NCBI RefSeq assembly: GCF_001854325.1
Contig: NZ_CP017754.1
Location: 2,294,001-2,358,000 of the forward strand
Direction of reading: 5' to 3'
Origin: Cupriavidus malaysiensis
GTDB lineage: Bacteria; Pseudomonadota; Gammaproteobacteria; Burkholderiales; Burkholderiaceae
Length of the DNA stretch: 64,000 nucleotides
Made by a program: the position numbers and the translations under genes. Positions within the stretch are counted from its first letter, which is position 1. Each line of letters begins with the position of its first letter. A model generated the notes under the pieces. That model saw only the letters and a list, made by a program, of their open reading frames with translations. It made no database searches and was not told the origin of the DNA. Shown one piece after another: positions 17,411 to 27,646 of this stretch.

Positions 17411-20400
17411 ATGAATTTCCTGAAACGTTGCGCTGCCGTACTGTTCTCGCGTCAGATGCTGATCTTCGTGGCGCTGCTCGTGGTGGGGCTCGCTATCTGG
17501 TTCATCGGGCCCCTGCTGGGTTTCAACGGGATGCATCCCCTCGCCGGTGCCGGCATCCGGGTCGCTGCGATCGTTCTGTTGCTGGCCCTGGCGCTGTTCA
17601 TCACTCTCAAATGGTCGCTCGCAGCGATCGCGGTGGCCGTGCTATGCCTGCTGGTCTGGTATGCCGGGCCGCTGCTCGCGTTCGGGGCGTCGCATCCGCT
17701 GGCTTCGGCAACCGTCCGGGTGGTTATCATCGCAGTACTGATCTTCATGGTGATCGCCTATGAGACGTATCAGTTCCTGCGACGGGCACAGGCCGGTGGG
17801 ACAGCGCTGGAGAAGATTCTCAACTTCGGTCGGAAGCGCCCGGAGGTAGTGGCCGAGGACCGTATCGCCAAGGTGGACAAGGCTGTCCAGAGTGCGTTGA
17901 ATCAACTGAAGAGCATGCGGTCGGGTGGCGGCTCGATGCGCCTTCTCGACGACCGGCGCTACCTCTATGAACTGCCTTGGTACATGATCCTCGGCGTTGC
18001 CGGTGCCGGCAAGACCACAGCCCTGCTCAACGCAGGGCTGCAGTTTCCGCTGCCGGAGCAGATGAACGAGGCGGCCAAGGCGCGCAAGGCCACCGATCAC
18101 GCCGACTGGTGGTTCACCAATGAGGCCGTTCTCATTGATGCCGCGGGCCGTTACACGAATCATGAGCAGGACCAGAGGATGGACGCCGCGGAATGGTCGG
18201 GGTTCCTCGGCCTGCTGCGAAAATACCGCAGCCGAGCCCCCATCAATGGTGTCGTCCTGACCATCAGCGTCGAGGATCTGTTGACCCAGACGCCGCAGGC
18301 ACGTGTTGCGGAGGCTGCCAGTTTGCGTGCCCGCCTGGTGGAACTGCGTGAGGATTTGGGCATCCGTTTTCCCGTCTATGTGCTGGTCACCAAGATGGAC
18401 CAGCTAGCAGGATTTGCTGAATACTTTCAGGACTTGAGCAGCGAAGGCCGTGCCCGGCCCTGGGGCTTTACGTTTCCGCTTCGCGAAAAGAAGCGTAAGC
18501 GCGGGGAAGCCACGGTGCCATTCGAGCAGCGGTGCCGCGAGGAAATGGAGCTGCTGATCAAGCGCGTACGGCACGGGCTAGATACGCGCCTGGAGGAGGA
18601 ATGCGGCAAGACACCGGACAAAGCACTGTTCGGGTTGCCGGAGGACATGGAAAGCCTGACGGGGTCGCTCGTCGACCTGCTCTCGCAGATATTTCTTGGC
18701 TCGCGTTTTGATCGCACCGAACGCACATCCATGCTGCGTGGAGTCTATTTCACCAGTGCGGCCCAGTCAGGGGCGCGCGTCATCGCCAGCCATGCGACGG
18801 TTCTGGAGAGCCATGATCGCGATCAGGCAGCGTTAGACAGCGGATCCGGGGAGGGCGAGTCCGAGCCCTATCCCACGGCCGCGAGCGAGGCTGCGGGCGT
18901 TCCGAGTCTGGCGGCCGTCAGCGGCAACCGAAGTTACTTTCTTGAGGATGTGTTCAAGCAGATCATCATCCCCGAGGCGCATCTGGTGAAGCCGAACCTG
19001 CGCTGGGAATTCCGCTTCCGGCTCCTGCGCAGGCTCGGACACGCTCTGGTGGTGGTCGTCTTCCTGTGGCTGGCTGCGGCCCTCTGCACCAGCTTCGGTC
19101 ACAATGGCAGCTATGTGGAGGTGGTGCGGGGAAGGGCAAAGGCCCTGGCTGCGACGGTGAGTGAGTTCTACAAGAAGCCGCAGCCGGTTGCCATGCCGGA
19201 TGTGCTGGCCGCCGCTCAGGATCTGCCGGCATATACCGGGCTGGACCTGTCCGCGCCAACGATGGACTGGCGCTACGGCCTCTACAGCGTGCCGCCGGTA
19301 GCGGACGCCGCGCGGCAGACCCATACGAAGCTGGAGGACCACTTGCTGGTCCCGTACCTGGTACGCCGCGTCGAATCGGTGCTGGTGGAGGCGGTGAATT
19401 CACGGGATACGAAGCAGACCTACGATACCTTGCGCGTTTACCTGATGCTGCATGACAAGGACAAGTTCAACGCGTCCGATGTGCGTAGCTGGGTGCAGAG
19501 CGATTGGGCCATCGGAAATGGCGGCGACGCTTTCGGCGGAAGGGTGGCGGTCCTCGAGCACCTGAACAACCTGCTGGGCGGGGCCCGTCCGGTGCAGTCT
19601 CCCTATGCCAGGAATGAGGCCTTGATTCGCACTGCCCGGGACTTGCTCGACGGCAGCACTTCCATCGAGCGGCTGTATGAGCGGGCGAAGGCCGCCATGA
19701 TGGAGGAGGCACCGCACGATTTCACACTCGTGCGGGCCGTTGGCCCACAGGCAGGAATGGTCTTTACCCTGGCGAGCGGCGAACCGCTGGAGCGCGGCAT
19801 TCCCGGGCTGTTCACCTATGCGGGCTATCACGAATTGTTCAATGCTCGCCTGCCCGAGTTCCTGGGCAAGGCGCAGGCCATTGACGCATGGGTGATGGGG
19901 CGCGGAACCGGCCTGGGCGCTCAAAAAAAAACGCTTGATGCCGCGGCCACTGGCAAGCTGAACGGCAACGATCCTCTGACGCGCGAGATTCGGCGCCTTT
20001 ATCTGCTTGAGTATGCTAAGCGATGGGAAACGTATTTGTCCGACATCCGGACCGTGACTGGGAACAATCTGGCCTTCGATCTGGAGATCCTGCGTAACTT
20101 CGCGGCACCAGACTCACCGCTGGCAAGGCTTGGTCGCGCAGCGGTACGCGAGACCTCGCTGAGCCAGCCGGCTGACCCGGTGGACAAGTCGCTGGCCGAC
20201 AAGGCGCTCGCAGTCCTGGATAAGGCGACCGACAAGGTCGGCGGCTTGAGCGCCAGGAGCGAAGCACGCCAGGAGCGTGAACTGTTGGACAGCCGCTTTG
20301 CAGCACTTCGGGAAGTCGTCACCGGACAGGCGGATGCGTCTTCGCCAGCCGGACAGGGGGCGAGCGGCAAAGCGCAGCTCGATGTCATTGCCGGTATGGT

Positions 20401-21292
20401 CAATGCGTACTACACCACCTTGGTGGTGGCCAACAACGCTCTGAATACACGCAATCTGCCGCCGCCTGCGGAGGCCGGCGCGCAACTGCGCATGGAGGCG
20501 GAAAAGCTACCGGCGCCCTTTAAGGCAGTGCTCGCCGATCTGGTGGTGCAGGGGGCCCGCGACGTGAACAAGGGCATCGGGGATATCCTGATCGCCCAGA
20601 TGGATGCCGTCATTGGCGAGAGTTGCCGCAGCGCCATCGATGGTAAGTATCCATTCACGCCGACCTCGATGCAGGATGTCGATCCGGACGATTTTGCGCG
20701 GGTCTTCTCCACCGGCGGCGTGCTGGACGATTTCTTCCAGAAGGTGCTGGCTCCGCATGTGGATTCCGCGACCTCGCCCTGGCGCTACAAGCTGACTGCG
20801 CCTGACGTGCCGCCGATCGCCGGACCGAGCCTGGTGCCGTTCCAGCGCGCCAAGGAAATCCGGGAGGTATTCTTCCGCGAATCGGGCGCGAAGAAGATGG
20901 CCTGGAAGGTCGACCTGAAAGTCGTCGAGCTCGATCCCGAAATCGTCGAGCTGAACATGGATTTCGACGGGCAGAGCCAGCGCTACGTACACGGCCCTGT
21001 CATTCCGCTCAAAGTGACATGGCCTGGCCCACGCGGCGGGCAGGGGGCGGAAATAACGGCCAGTCCGCGCATTCGGCCGGATACCTCGACGCTCTCTGCC
21101 GATGGCCCGTGGGCATTGCTGCGGGTCATTGCCAAAGGAAAGCTCGCCGGCTCAGCCACGGCTAGCCATTTCCTTGCCGAATATGATTTCGATGGGCGCA
21201 AAGCCAAGCTCGACATCAACACCGGCAGCCTTGCCAATCCATGGACCACGGGTTTGTTGCAGGGCTTCCAATGTCCAGGAAGATCAGGATGA
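17411..21292 (+). CDS. tssM: T6SS membrane-complex protein TssM (IcmF)
   Basis: The 1293-residue protein begins with hydrophobic segments near residues 13-33, 46-85 and 95-112. A cytoplasmic NTPase-like domain carries Walker A GVAGAGKT at 195-202 and DAAGRYTNHEQDQ. A further membrane helix (around 540, LVVVVFLWLAAALC) is followed by a large periplasmic region ending in the TssM C-terminal beta domain (DMDFDGQSQRYVHGP-like). It links TssL to TssJ across the envelope. A run of nine A residues lies at 19923-19931 in otherwise GC-rich coding sequence. The stop overlaps tagF by 4 bp. Confidence 0.96.
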   Translation: MNFLKRCAAVLFSRQMLIFVALLVVGLAIWFIGPLLGFNGMHPLAGAGIRVAAIVLLLALALFITLKWSLAAIAVAVLCLLVWYAGPLLAFGASHPLASATVRVVIIAVLIFMVIAYETYQFLRRAQAGGTALEKILNFGRKRPEVVAEDRIAKVDKAVQSALNQLKSMRSGGGSMRLLDDRRYLYELPWYMILGVAGAGKTTALLNAGLQFPLPEQMNEAAKARKATDHADWWFTNEAVLIDAAGRYTNHEQDQRMDAAEWSGFLGLLRKYRSRAPINGVVLTISVEDLLTQTPQARVAEAASLRARLVELREDLGIRFPVYVLVTKMDQLAGFAEYFQDLSSEGRARPWGFTFPLREKKRKRGEATVPFEQRCREEMELLIKRVRHGLDTRLEEECGKTPDKALFGLPEDMESLTGSLVDLLSQIFLGSRFDRTERTSMLRGVYFTSAAQSGARVIASHATVLESHDRDQAALDSGSGEGESEPYPTAASEAAGVPSLAAVSGNRSYFLEDVFKQIIIPEAHLVKPNLRWEFRFRLLRRLGHALVVVVFLWLAAALCTSFGHNGSYVEVVRGRAKALAATVSEFYKKPQPVAMPDVLAAAQDLPAYTGLDLSAPTMDWRYGLYSVPPVADAARQTHTKLEDHLLVPYLVRRVESVLVEAVNSRDTKQTYDTLRVYLMLHDKDKFNASDVRSWVQSDWAIGNGGDAFGGRVAVLEHLNNLLGGARPVQSPYARNEALIRTARDLLDGSTSIERLYERAKAAMMEEAPHDFTLVRAVGPQAGMVFTLASGEPLERGIPGLFTYAGYHELFNARLPEFLGKAQAIDAWVMGRGTGLGAQKKTLDAAATGKLNGNDPLTREIRRLYLLEYAKRWETYLSDIRTVTGNNLAFDLEILRNFAAPDSPLARLGRAAVRETSLSQPADPVDKSLADKALAVLDKATDKVGGLSARSEARQERELLDSRFAALREVVTGQADASSPAGQGASGKAQLDVIAGMVNAYYTTLVVANNALNTRNLPPPAEAGAQLRMEAEKLPAPFKAVLADLVVQGARDVNKGIGDILIAQMDAVIGESCRSAIDGKYPFTPTSMQDVDPDDFARVFSTGGVLDDFFQKVLAPHVDSATSPWRYKLTAPDVPPIAGPSLVPFQRAKEIREVFFRESGAKKMAWKVDLKVVELDPEIVELNMDFDGQSQRYVHGPVIPLKVTWPGPRGGQGAEITASPRIRPDTSTLSADGPWALLRVIAKGKLAGSATASHFLAEYDFDGRKAKLDINTGSLANPWTTGLLQGFQCPGRSG

Positions 21293-22020
21293 TCTCCGTG
21301 CCGTCGATCTTCGGCAAACTGCCGGATTCGGGCGCCTTCATCTGCCACAATGCGCCGCTGCATCAGGTAAAAGCGTGGCGCACCTGGTTCGAGCCTGGGG
21401 ACGCCGGCGCATCGAGAGCGATGCCCGGGGCGTCCGTTGACGGCCACCGGCCCCACTGGCTACATTTGACGCCACCCAGCCTGGTGAGAGATTCCGGGCT
21501 GTGCGCGGGCGAGCCTTGCTATTTCATCCTGCGCCCACATGGGCTGCGGTTTCCGAGTGATGCGGACTACCTGATTGGTATCGTGACGGCTTCCCGCGAC
21601 CGGGTCGGCCGGCGCTATTCACTGGTGGTCTGGCAGGCGGCCAGCGCCAAATGGGCTGAGCTCATGCTTGCTGCACCGGCGAACTGGCTGACGGATCTGG
21701 CGCAAGTGGTCCACGACCACGCTCGCCTGCCGGGCCCCACGGGTTTGAACGGCATGGTGGATGCGCTGTGGGCCAATTACCGGCCGGGCTGGCGGGACCG
21801 TTTGAGCGCAGTACTCAAGCGGCTGGCGGATTCCCGCGATGAGGCGGCTTCGGGCGACTTGCCGGGCGAACCGCTGGCCGGGCTGGTCGATGTGCGGCGT
21901 GACTGGCCGCCAACACTGCTGCGCGGCGGCAGCCACGGAAGCGTCTGGCAGGCAAATACGGGGCGTGCAATTGACATTGATTGCGTGTCTTCGCTTCGGC
22001 GATTGCTTGCCGATCTCTAG
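21289..22020 (+). CDS. tagF: T6SS-associated protein TagF (ImpM family)
   Basis: With the ATG at 21289 (ATGA overlap with the tssM stop, AGGA nearby) the 243-residue protein starts MISVPSIFGKLPDSGAFICHN, the canonical N-terminus of TagF/ImpM (DUF2094). An upstream ATG at 21271 inside tssM is possible but would add a segment not seen in the family. Further blocks are LVRDSGLCAGEPCYFIL and IVTASRDRVGRRYSLVVWQ. In characterised systems TagF is a post-translational repressor of T6SS assembly; no PpkA/PppA/Fha partners occur in this window. It ends the rightward T6SS operon. Confidence 0.93.
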   Translation: MISVPSIFGKLPDSGAFICHNAPLHQVKAWRTWFEPGDAGASRAMPGASVDGHRPHWLHLTPPSLVRDSGLCAGEPCYFILRPHGLRFPSDADYLIGIVTASRDRVGRRYSLVVWQAASAKWAELMLAAPANWLTDLAQVVHDHARLPGPTGLNGMVDALWANYRPGWRDRLSAVLKRLADSRDEAASGDLPGEPLAGLVDVRRDWPPTLLRGGSHGSVWQANTGRAIDIDCVSSLRRLLADL

Positions 22021-22290
22021 ACTCTCCACTAGTCTTTGGGCCTGCACCCTGAATAACCACGCAACCACGCTTGTGGCAGTGTCAGGTCTTGCCGCGATTC
22101 ATGAAGAATTCACAGAGCCTTCTATAAAGCGCTGATTCGGATGGAAAATCAATCAGCTGACCCGGCCAGTTTCAGATGCATTCTTCGCCGCACGCAAGAG
22201 TCATGGTGCTCATGAATCACATCACTTTGGCGGATCGGTACGGCTGATAGATATTGCTCAGGGGGCGGCGGATGGATGCCCTGCGGCGGC

Positions 22291-22743
22291 CTATTCCTTG
22301 CTGCCGCCCTTGAGCAGGCGCGCCTTCTCGCGCTGCCAGTCGCGGTTCTTCTCGGTCTCGCGCTTGTCGAACAGCTTCTTGCCCTTGGCGAGGCCGATCT
22401 CGCACTTGACCCGGCCGCGTGTGTAGTGCAGGTTCAGCGGCACCAGCGTGTAGCCGCGCTGCTCGACCTTGCCGATCAGCTTCTTGATCTCGTCCGCTTT
22501 CAGCAGCAGCTTGCGCGTGCGCACCGGGTCGGGATTGACGTGGGTGGAGGCGCTCTGCAGCGGGCTGATGTGGGCGCCGATCAGGAACATCTCCGCATCG
22601 CGCACGACCACATAGCCTTCCTTGATCTGCACGCGTCCCGCGCGGATCGCCTTGACCTCCCAGCCTTCGAGCACGATGCCGGCTTCGTATCGTTCCTCGA
22701 TGAAGTAGTCAAAGAAGGCTTTCTTGTTGTCTGCGATGGTCAT
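22291..22743 (-). CDS. smpB: SsrA-binding protein SmpB
   Basis: The 150-residue protein binds tmRNA and is required for trans-translation rescue of stalled ribosomes. Signature blocks are [22 protein letters not shown], cut here as [14 protein letters not shown] then [19 protein letters not shown]; also [21 protein letters not shown] and the basic C-terminal tail [19 protein letters not shown]. The ATG at 22743 matches the family N-terminus; an upstream ATG at 22776 adds 11 unconserved residues. It is divergent from ratA across about 190 bp, the common arrangement in proteobacteria. The ssrA gene itself is not in the window. Confidence 0.97.
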   Translation of the reverse strand: MTIADNKKAFFDYFIEERYEAGIVLEGWEVKAIRAGRVQIKEGYVVVRDAEMFLIGAHISPLQSASTHVNPDPVRTRKLLLKADEIKKLIGKVEQRGYTLVPLNLHYTRGRVKCEIGLAKGKKLFDKRETEKNRDWQREKARLLKGGSKE

Positions 22744-22936
22744 GCGGTTCCGGTCTGAACGGCGGGTGGGCGGCACGGCCGGCGGCGGGATGGCCTGCGC
22801 CGGCCCGACGGGATGCCTGGAAGGCGCGCGTCGGCTAAAATCGCAATTCTAACAAACCGGCCCGGCACCGGTTCACGTCCGGCACTGACGCTGCCGGCGT
22901 CCGACATGCGCCGGCAGCCCCTGTCTTTCCCCATTC

Positions 22937-23374
22937 ATGGCAGACGTCCATAAATCCGTGCTGCTCGGTTATTCGGCCGCGCAAATGTACGACCTGGTCA
23001 CGCGCGTCGAAGACTATCCCAAGTTCCTGCCCTGGTGCGGCGGCGTGGAGGTGTTCGAGCAGACCGAGACCCTGCTCGACGCCAAGATTCACATCCATTT
23101 CAACGGCATCAAGCAGTATTTCCACACGCGCAATGTGCAGCAGCGCCCGACCCAGATCGACATGACCTTCGCCGACGGTCCCTTCAAGGTGTTCAAGGGT
23201 TCATGGCGCTTCACGCCGCTGCGCGAGGATGCCTGCAAGATCGATTTCCACCTGCACTACGAATTCTCCAGCTTCCTGCTGGAGAAGCTGATCGGGCCGG
23301 TCTTCAGCATGATTGCCAATACCTTCGTCGATGCCTTCGTCAAGCGTGCCGAGGTGGTCTATGAGGGACAATGA
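22937..23374 (+). CDS. ratA: RatA / COQ10-type START-domain protein
   Basis: The 145-residue protein is a single START-like (polyketide cyclase/COQ10) domain with the hallmark SAAQMYDLVTRVEDYPKFLPW, GIKQYFHTRN and FSSFLLEKLIGPVF blocks. It is often annotated as toxin RatA of a RatAB pair, but homologues bind ubiquinone-type lipids and the gene is conserved next to smpB, so a role in quinone biosynthesis or handling is at least as likely. It overlaps rnfH by 14 bp. Confidence 0.93.
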   Translation: MADVHKSVLLGYSAAQMYDLVTRVEDYPKFLPWCGGVEVFEQTETLLDAKIHIHFNGIKQYFHTRNVQQRPTQIDMTFADGPFKVFKGSWRFTPLREDACKIDFHLHYEFSSFLLEKLIGPVFSMIANTFVDAFVKRAEVVYEGQ

Positions 23375-23705
23375 CGCCGCCGCGCAGGTGCGAGCCCTGG
23401 TCTGCTACGCCCGGCCGGGCGAGGTCTTCCTGCGCGAGGTCGAATTATCGGCCGGCTCCACCATTGCCCAGGCGATCGCCGCGGCGGGCCTGTTGCAGGC
23501 CTGCCCGCAGATCGATCCTGCCAGCGCGCGGGTCGGCATCTTCGGCAAGCTGAAAACGATGGAAACCGTGGTGCGCGAAGGCGACCGCGTGGAGGTCTAT
23601 CGCGGGCTGGTCGCCGATCCGAAGTCGGCGCGCCAGCGGCGGGTGCAGAAGACCCGCGCGGCGGGCTCGCGGGAAGGACACAAGTGGCGGGGCGGCGGCC
23701 AGTAG
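23361..23705 (+). CDS. rnfH: RnfH family ubiquitin-like protein (RatB)
   Basis: The 114-residue protein shows the RnfH/RatB pattern: VCYARPGEVFLREVELSAGS near the start, TIAQAIAAAGLLQACPQID, the signature GIFGKLKTMETVVREGDRVE and the basic end VADPKSARQRRVQ. The fold is beta-grasp. The ATG at 23361 lies inside ratA (14-bp overlap), so the two are translated together. Function is unresolved in the family; it is often listed as the antitoxin partner of RatA but this has little support. Confidence 0.92.
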   Translation: MRDNDAAAQVRALVCYARPGEVFLREVELSAGSTIAQAIAAAGLLQACPQIDPASARVGIFGKLKTMETVVREGDRVEVYRGLVADPKSARQRRVQKTRAAGSREGHKWRGGGQ

Positions 23706-23726
23706 CCAGTGGCCGGTAGCCCGCTA

Positions 23727-23754
23727 CGCGCCCGGCTGGCGCCAGCCGGGCGCG
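23727..23754. terminator. Bidirectional terminator-like palindrome between convergent genes
   Basis: CGCGCCCGGCTGGC (23727-23740) is followed directly by its exact reverse complement (23741-23754), giving a 14-bp perfect palindrome that folds as a 12-bp GC stem with a 4-nt loop. It fills the gap between rnfH (plus) and the DUF4124 gene (minus). There is no clear T-tract on either side. Confidence 0.65.
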
Positions 23755-23755
23755 C

Positions 23756-24262
23756 TCAGATGCAGTTGCGCTCGATGTTGGCGTTGGTACGTTCCAATTC
23801 GGCCTGGCGCTGGTTGCCGTCGAGGCGATTGAGCGAGCCGTCCGGCGCCACGGTGGCGATCCGGATGCCTTGTTGGAGCCCGTTGGCATAGTTGCGCAGC
23901 TGGGAGCAGCGGGTCTCGCGCTCCGCTTCCTGGGCTTCCTTCCGGGCCAGTTCGGTTTCCTGCTTCAAGTGTGCTGCGCGGCGCTTCTGGAAGGCCTCTT
24001 CCTCGCCTGCCAGTGCCGCTCCCGGCTTGGCCGGCAGTGGGGCCGGCGCGGCCGCCGCCGGCGCGCTGACATCGAGCGCCTGCAGGCTGCCGGCGAAGCG
24101 TCCGGGCGCCTTGAGGATGCTGCCGTCCGGCACACCGGGCGGCGGCGGCACATCGCTGTAGACCATGCGGCCGTTGCCGTCGCGCCACTGCCACTGGGGG
24201 AACGCGGTGGCCGGCAGCAGCAGGCAGGTGGCGAGCAGGCATAGCGCAGGCGTTCGTTTCAT
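23756..24262 (-). CDS. DUF4124-domain exported protein
   Basis: The 168-residue protein has a signal peptide (MKRTPALCLLATCLLLPATA, likely cleaved before FPQW). The DUF4124 motif QWQWRDGNGRMVYSDVPPPP (about residues 25-44) follows, then a Pro/Ala linker and a charged helical region (EEEAFQKRRAAHLKQETEL) likely to form a coiled coil, ending with a pair of cysteines that could form a disulfide. The start at 24262 is set by the signal peptide. DUF4124 proteins are periplasmic and common in beta- and gammaproteobacteria, with no assigned function. It converges on rnfH. Confidence 0.85.
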   Translation of the reverse strand: MKRTPALCLLATCLLLPATAFPQWQWRDGNGRMVYSDVPPPPGVPDGSILKAPGRFAGSLQALDVSAPAAAAPAPLPAKPGAALAGEEEAFQKRRAAHLKQETELARKEAQEAERETRCSQLRNYANGLQQGIRIATVAPDGSLNRLDGNQRQAELERTNANIERNCI

Positions 24263-24348
24263 GGCGGGGCAGGGCGTCGGGTTTGGCTGGCGCGGCGGGC
24301 TTGGCGGGCCGGCGCGGCGCACGCGCCACACCGGCCGTGGGCGCTAGT

Positions 24349-25308
24349 TTAGGCAGACTTGTCGTCCGCGTGCAACCGCACCGACCAGGCCACGCCGATG
24401 ATCAGCAACAGGATGGCGGCCAGCTCCAGCGGGCGTGGCCAGCGGTGGTCGAAGACGAAGCCGTAGGCCAGCGCGAACAGGGTCTCGAAGACGATCATCT
24501 GGCCCGACAGCGTCAGCGGCAGGCGCCGGCTCGAGATGTTCCACAGGTTGTTGCCGATCAGCGAGGCGCCCAGCGCGACGGCGGCATTGACCATCCAGAA
24601 CCAGTGCCAGTCACGTCCGCTGCCGGATCCGCCCGGCGCGCTGCCGGCGAACAGCCAGCCGGCCAGCGCCAGCACCACCGAGACCGCGCCGGTCGACATG
24701 CCATACAGCGCGGACCACTCATTGCCGCTGTACTGGGGATTGCGCTGCAGGTAGCGCGCGTTGTCCACCGCATACAGGGTCCAGCAGACCAGGGCGCCGG
24801 CCGCGCACAGCACGCCGGCGACCTTCTCCCACACCGGCCGCGCGGCAGCGCCGGCCGCCGCCGCGTGGGCGCTGGCGCCGCCGCCGAACAGGTCGATATT
24901 GATGCAGGCGATACCGGCCGCGACCACCAGCAGCGGCCAGATCAGCCGCGCCATCGGCACTGCGCCGTGATCGCGCCGTCCCATCACCGTGACCGAGATC
25001 GGCAGGATGCCGATGATCAGCGACGTGGGGCCGACGCCGGCCAGCTGCACGCCGAAGGCCAGCAGCACGTAGTAGAGCAGGTTGCCGGTGAAGGCCTGGC
25101 GCAGCAGCGCGACGCAGTCGGTGCGTGTCAGCTTGCGCGCGATGCGGCGCAGCAGCGGCAGGGAGGCGATGGCCGCCACCAGGCCGTAGGCCAGGTAGCG
25201 CCCGATCGCCAGCTCCCAGGGGGAAAAGGCTGGCAGCAGCTTGGGGGCGATGAAAACCATGCCCCAGAACGCACCGGCCAGCAGACCGCACAGTACCCCG
25301 ATTCCCAT
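24349..25308 (-). CDS. DMT-superfamily (EamA) transporter
   Basis: The 319-residue protein has about ten hydrophobic segments arranged as two EamA-type halves, beginning MGIGVLCGLLAGAFWGMVFI and ending AILLLIIGVAWSVRLHADD. Such drug/metabolite transporters export amino acids, nucleobases or similar small molecules; the substrate cannot be read from the sequence. It is transcribed away from guaB, with about 120 bp between their starts. The substrate might relate to purines given the neighbour, but this is only positional. Confidence 0.85.
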   Translation of the reverse strand: MGIGVLCGLLAGAFWGMVFIAPKLLPAFSPWELAIGRYLAYGLVAAIASLPLLRRIARKLTRTDCVALLRQAFTGNLLYYVLLAFGVQLAGVGPTSLIIGILPISVTVMGRRDHGAVPMARLIWPLLVVAAGIACINIDLFGGGASAHAAAAGAAARPVWEKVAGVLCAAGALVCWTLYAVDNARYLQRNPQYSGNEWSALYGMSTGAVSVVLALAGWLFAGSAPGGSGSGRDWHWFWMVNAAVALGASLIGNNLWNISSRRLPLTLSGQMIVFETLFALAYGFVFDHRWPRPLELAAILLLIIGVAWSVRLHADDKSA

Positions 25309-25400
25309 GGCAACGACGCCGCGGCGTCCGTGCTGCGGCTAAAAGGAATCGAGGATAGCAGACGGCGTGCGCCGACACATCTGCGCCGGCGAGGTTCCTG

Positions 25401-25406
25401 TATAAT
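25401..25406 (+). promoter_or_regulatory. Consensus -10 element (TATAAT) upstream of guaB
   Basis: A perfect TATAAT lies 27 nt before the guaB ATG, preceded by TG. No good -35 hexamer is seen at 16-18 bp. It implies a short 5' leader for guaB. Confidence 0.6.
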
Positions 25407-25432
25407 TCGGTTTTGCGCCTAGAGGAATTGCT

Positions 25433-26896
25433 ATGCGTCTTGTCCAGAAAGCACTCACCTTCGATGATGTGCTGCTCGTCCCGGCCTATTCGGCCGTCCT
25501 TCCCCGGGATGTCTCCCTCCGCACCCGCCTGACCCGCTCGATCGACCTGAACATTCCGCTCGTGTCCGCCGCCATGGACACCGTGACGGAAGCGCGCCTG
25601 GCGATCGCGATGGCACAGGCCGGCGGCATCGGCATCGTCCACAAGAACCTGAAGCCGGCCGACCAGGCCCGCGAAGTGGCACGCGTCAAGCGCTACGAAT
25701 CGGGTGTGCTGCGTGATCCGATCACCATTTCGCCGGATATGAAGATCCGCGATGTGATCGCCCTGTCGCATCAGCACGGCATTTCCGGCTTCCCGGTGCT
25801 GGAAGGCAAGACGGTGGTCGGCATCATCACCAATCGTGACCTGCGCTTCGAGGAAGAACTGGACGCGCCGGTGCGCGCCAAGATGACGCCGCGCGAGAAG
25901 CTGGTCACGGTGGCGGAAGGCGCCAGCCTGGAAGAGGCCAAGCGCCTGATGAACCGCCACCGCCTGGAGCGCGTGCTGGTGGTCAACACCGCTTTCGAGC
26001 TGCGCGGCCTGATCACGGTGAAGGATATCCAGAAGGCGGTCGAGCACCCGCTGGCCAGCAAGGACGATCACGGCCAACTGCGCGTAGGCGCCGCGGTCGG
26101 CGTGGGTCCGGACAATGACGAGCGGGTCGAGCTGCTGGTCAAGGCCGGCGTCGACGTGATCGTGGTCGACACCGCCCACGGCCACAGCCAGGGCGTGCTG
26201 GACCGCGTGCGCTGGGTCAAGCAGAACTTCCCGCAGGTGCAGGTCATCGGCGGCAACATCGCTACCGGCGAGGCGGCGCGCGCGCTGGTCGAGCACGGCG
26301 CCGACGGCGTCAAGGTCGGCATCGGCCCCGGCTCGATCTGCACCACGCGGATCGTGGCCGGCGTGGGCGTGCCGCAGATCACCGCGGTATCCAATGTGGC
26401 CGAGGCGCTCAAGGGCACGGGCGTGCCGCTGGTCGCCGATGGTGGCGTCCGTTACTCGGGCGATATCGCCAAGGCGCTGGCCGCCGGCGCGCATGCCGTG
26501 ATGATGGGCGGCATGTTCTCGGGCACCGAAGAGGCGCCGGGCGAGGTGTTCCTGTTCCAGGGCCGCTCGTTCAAGAGCTACCGTGGCATGGGTTCGGTGG
26601 GCGCGATGAAGGATGGCGCGGCCGACCGCTACTTCCAGGAAGACAACACCGCCAACGTCGACAAGCTGGTGCCGGAAGGCATCGAAGGCCGCGTGCCCTA
26701 CAAGGGTTCGGTGATGGCCATCATCCACCAGCTGTGCGGCGGCGTGCGCGCCTCGATGGGCTACTGCGGCAGCCAGTCCATCGCCGACTGGCACGAGACC
26801 TCGCAGTTCGTGCAGATCACCGCGGCCGGCATGCGCGAGTCGCACGTGCACGACGTGCAGATCACCAAGGAAGCACCGAACTACCACATCGACTGA
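25433..26896 (+). CDS. guaB: IMP dehydrogenase GuaB
   Basis: The 487-residue enzyme oxidises IMP to XMP with NAD+, the committed step of GMP synthesis. The N-terminus has the catalytic barrel start [13 protein letters not shown], followed by two CBS domains (roughly residues 95-205, e.g. [20 protein letters not shown]). The active-site loop is [15 protein letters not shown] with the catalytic Cys at 303, and the later flap-region block has [11 protein letters not shown]. Length and motifs match the usual bacterial enzyme. It lies upstream of guaA with one membrane-protein gene between them. Confidence 0.98.
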   Translation: MRLVQKALTFDDVLLVPAYSAVLPRDVSLRTRLTRSIDLNIPLVSAAMDTVTEARLAIAMAQAGGIGIVHKNLKPADQAREVARVKRYESGVLRDPITISPDMKIRDVIALSHQHGISGFPVLEGKTVVGIITNRDLRFEEELDAPVRAKMTPREKLVTVAEGASLEEAKRLMNRHRLERVLVVNTAFELRGLITVKDIQKAVEHPLASKDDHGQLRVGAAVGVGPDNDERVELLVKAGVDVIVVDTAHGHSQGVLDRVRWVKQNFPQVQVIGGNIATGEAARALVEHGADGVKVGIGPGSICTTRIVAGVGVPQITAVSNVAEALKGTGVPLVADGGVRYSGDIAKALAAGAHAVMMGGMFSGTEEAPGEVFLFQGRSFKSYRGMGSVGAMKDGAADRYFQEDNTANVDKLVPEGIEGRVPYKGSVMAIIHQLCGGVRASMGYCGSQSIADWHETSQFVQITAAGMRESHVHDVQITKEAPNYHID

Positions 26897-27048
26897 GCGC
26901 CCGGCGGCGCGCCGGCCGGCAACCGCGAGAAGCGGGCCCGGCCGGTGCGCGCAGGCGCACGGCGCGGGCATCCGCGGCCGTCCGGCATCGCCGTCCGTGG
27001 CCGCAGCGCGAATCCGCCCGCCCGGGAAAACCTAGCGGAGGACTTCGG

Positions 27049-27646
27049 ATGAAGGTATTGCTGCGAGGCGTGCTGTTTCTCGACGCGGTGCTCAACCTGC
27101 TGCTCGGCCTGTTGCTGCTGCTGTCGCCGTCGGCGACGCTGTACAGCGCGCTGCAACTGCCGCAGCCCCAGCCCGCGTTCTACGGACAGCTGCTGGGCGT
27201 GGCCCTGGTCGGCCTGGCCTGGCTGCTGTGGCAGGCCACGCTCAACGGGCAGCTGACGGTGGCGGTGGCGCGCACGGTCGGCCAGGTCAACCTGGCGGGC
27301 GCGCTGATCGTCGCGGTCTGGACACTCTTCCTCGACGTACCCCTGCAACCCGCCGGCAAGATCTGGCTGCTCGCCCTCGCGGTGGTGCTTGCCTTCTTCG
27401 CGGTGGTGCAGATTCCCGCAGCGAAGAAAGTCAGGCTGCGCGAGCGCGAACAGCGCGATCAACGCGAGCAGGACCAGGAACGGCCGTCCGCCAAGGACGC
27501 CAGAAGGAACAACGGCGCGCCCGCCGCGCGCCAGACGCAATCAAACGAACCCCGGCGCGAGCCGGTCATCACGCCGCCGCCTGGCTACGGGCCGGGTACG
27601 GAGGTGATGACGGAGAGCGCTCCAGAAGAAACGCCACCGGCACATC

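Noticed and set aside
22937..23705. ratA-rnfH as a toxin-antitoxin system
   Set aside because: The names RatA/RatB suggest this, but both are conserved housekeeping-type genes beside smpB with COQ10-like and ubiquitin-like folds; nothing in the sequence supports a TA function.
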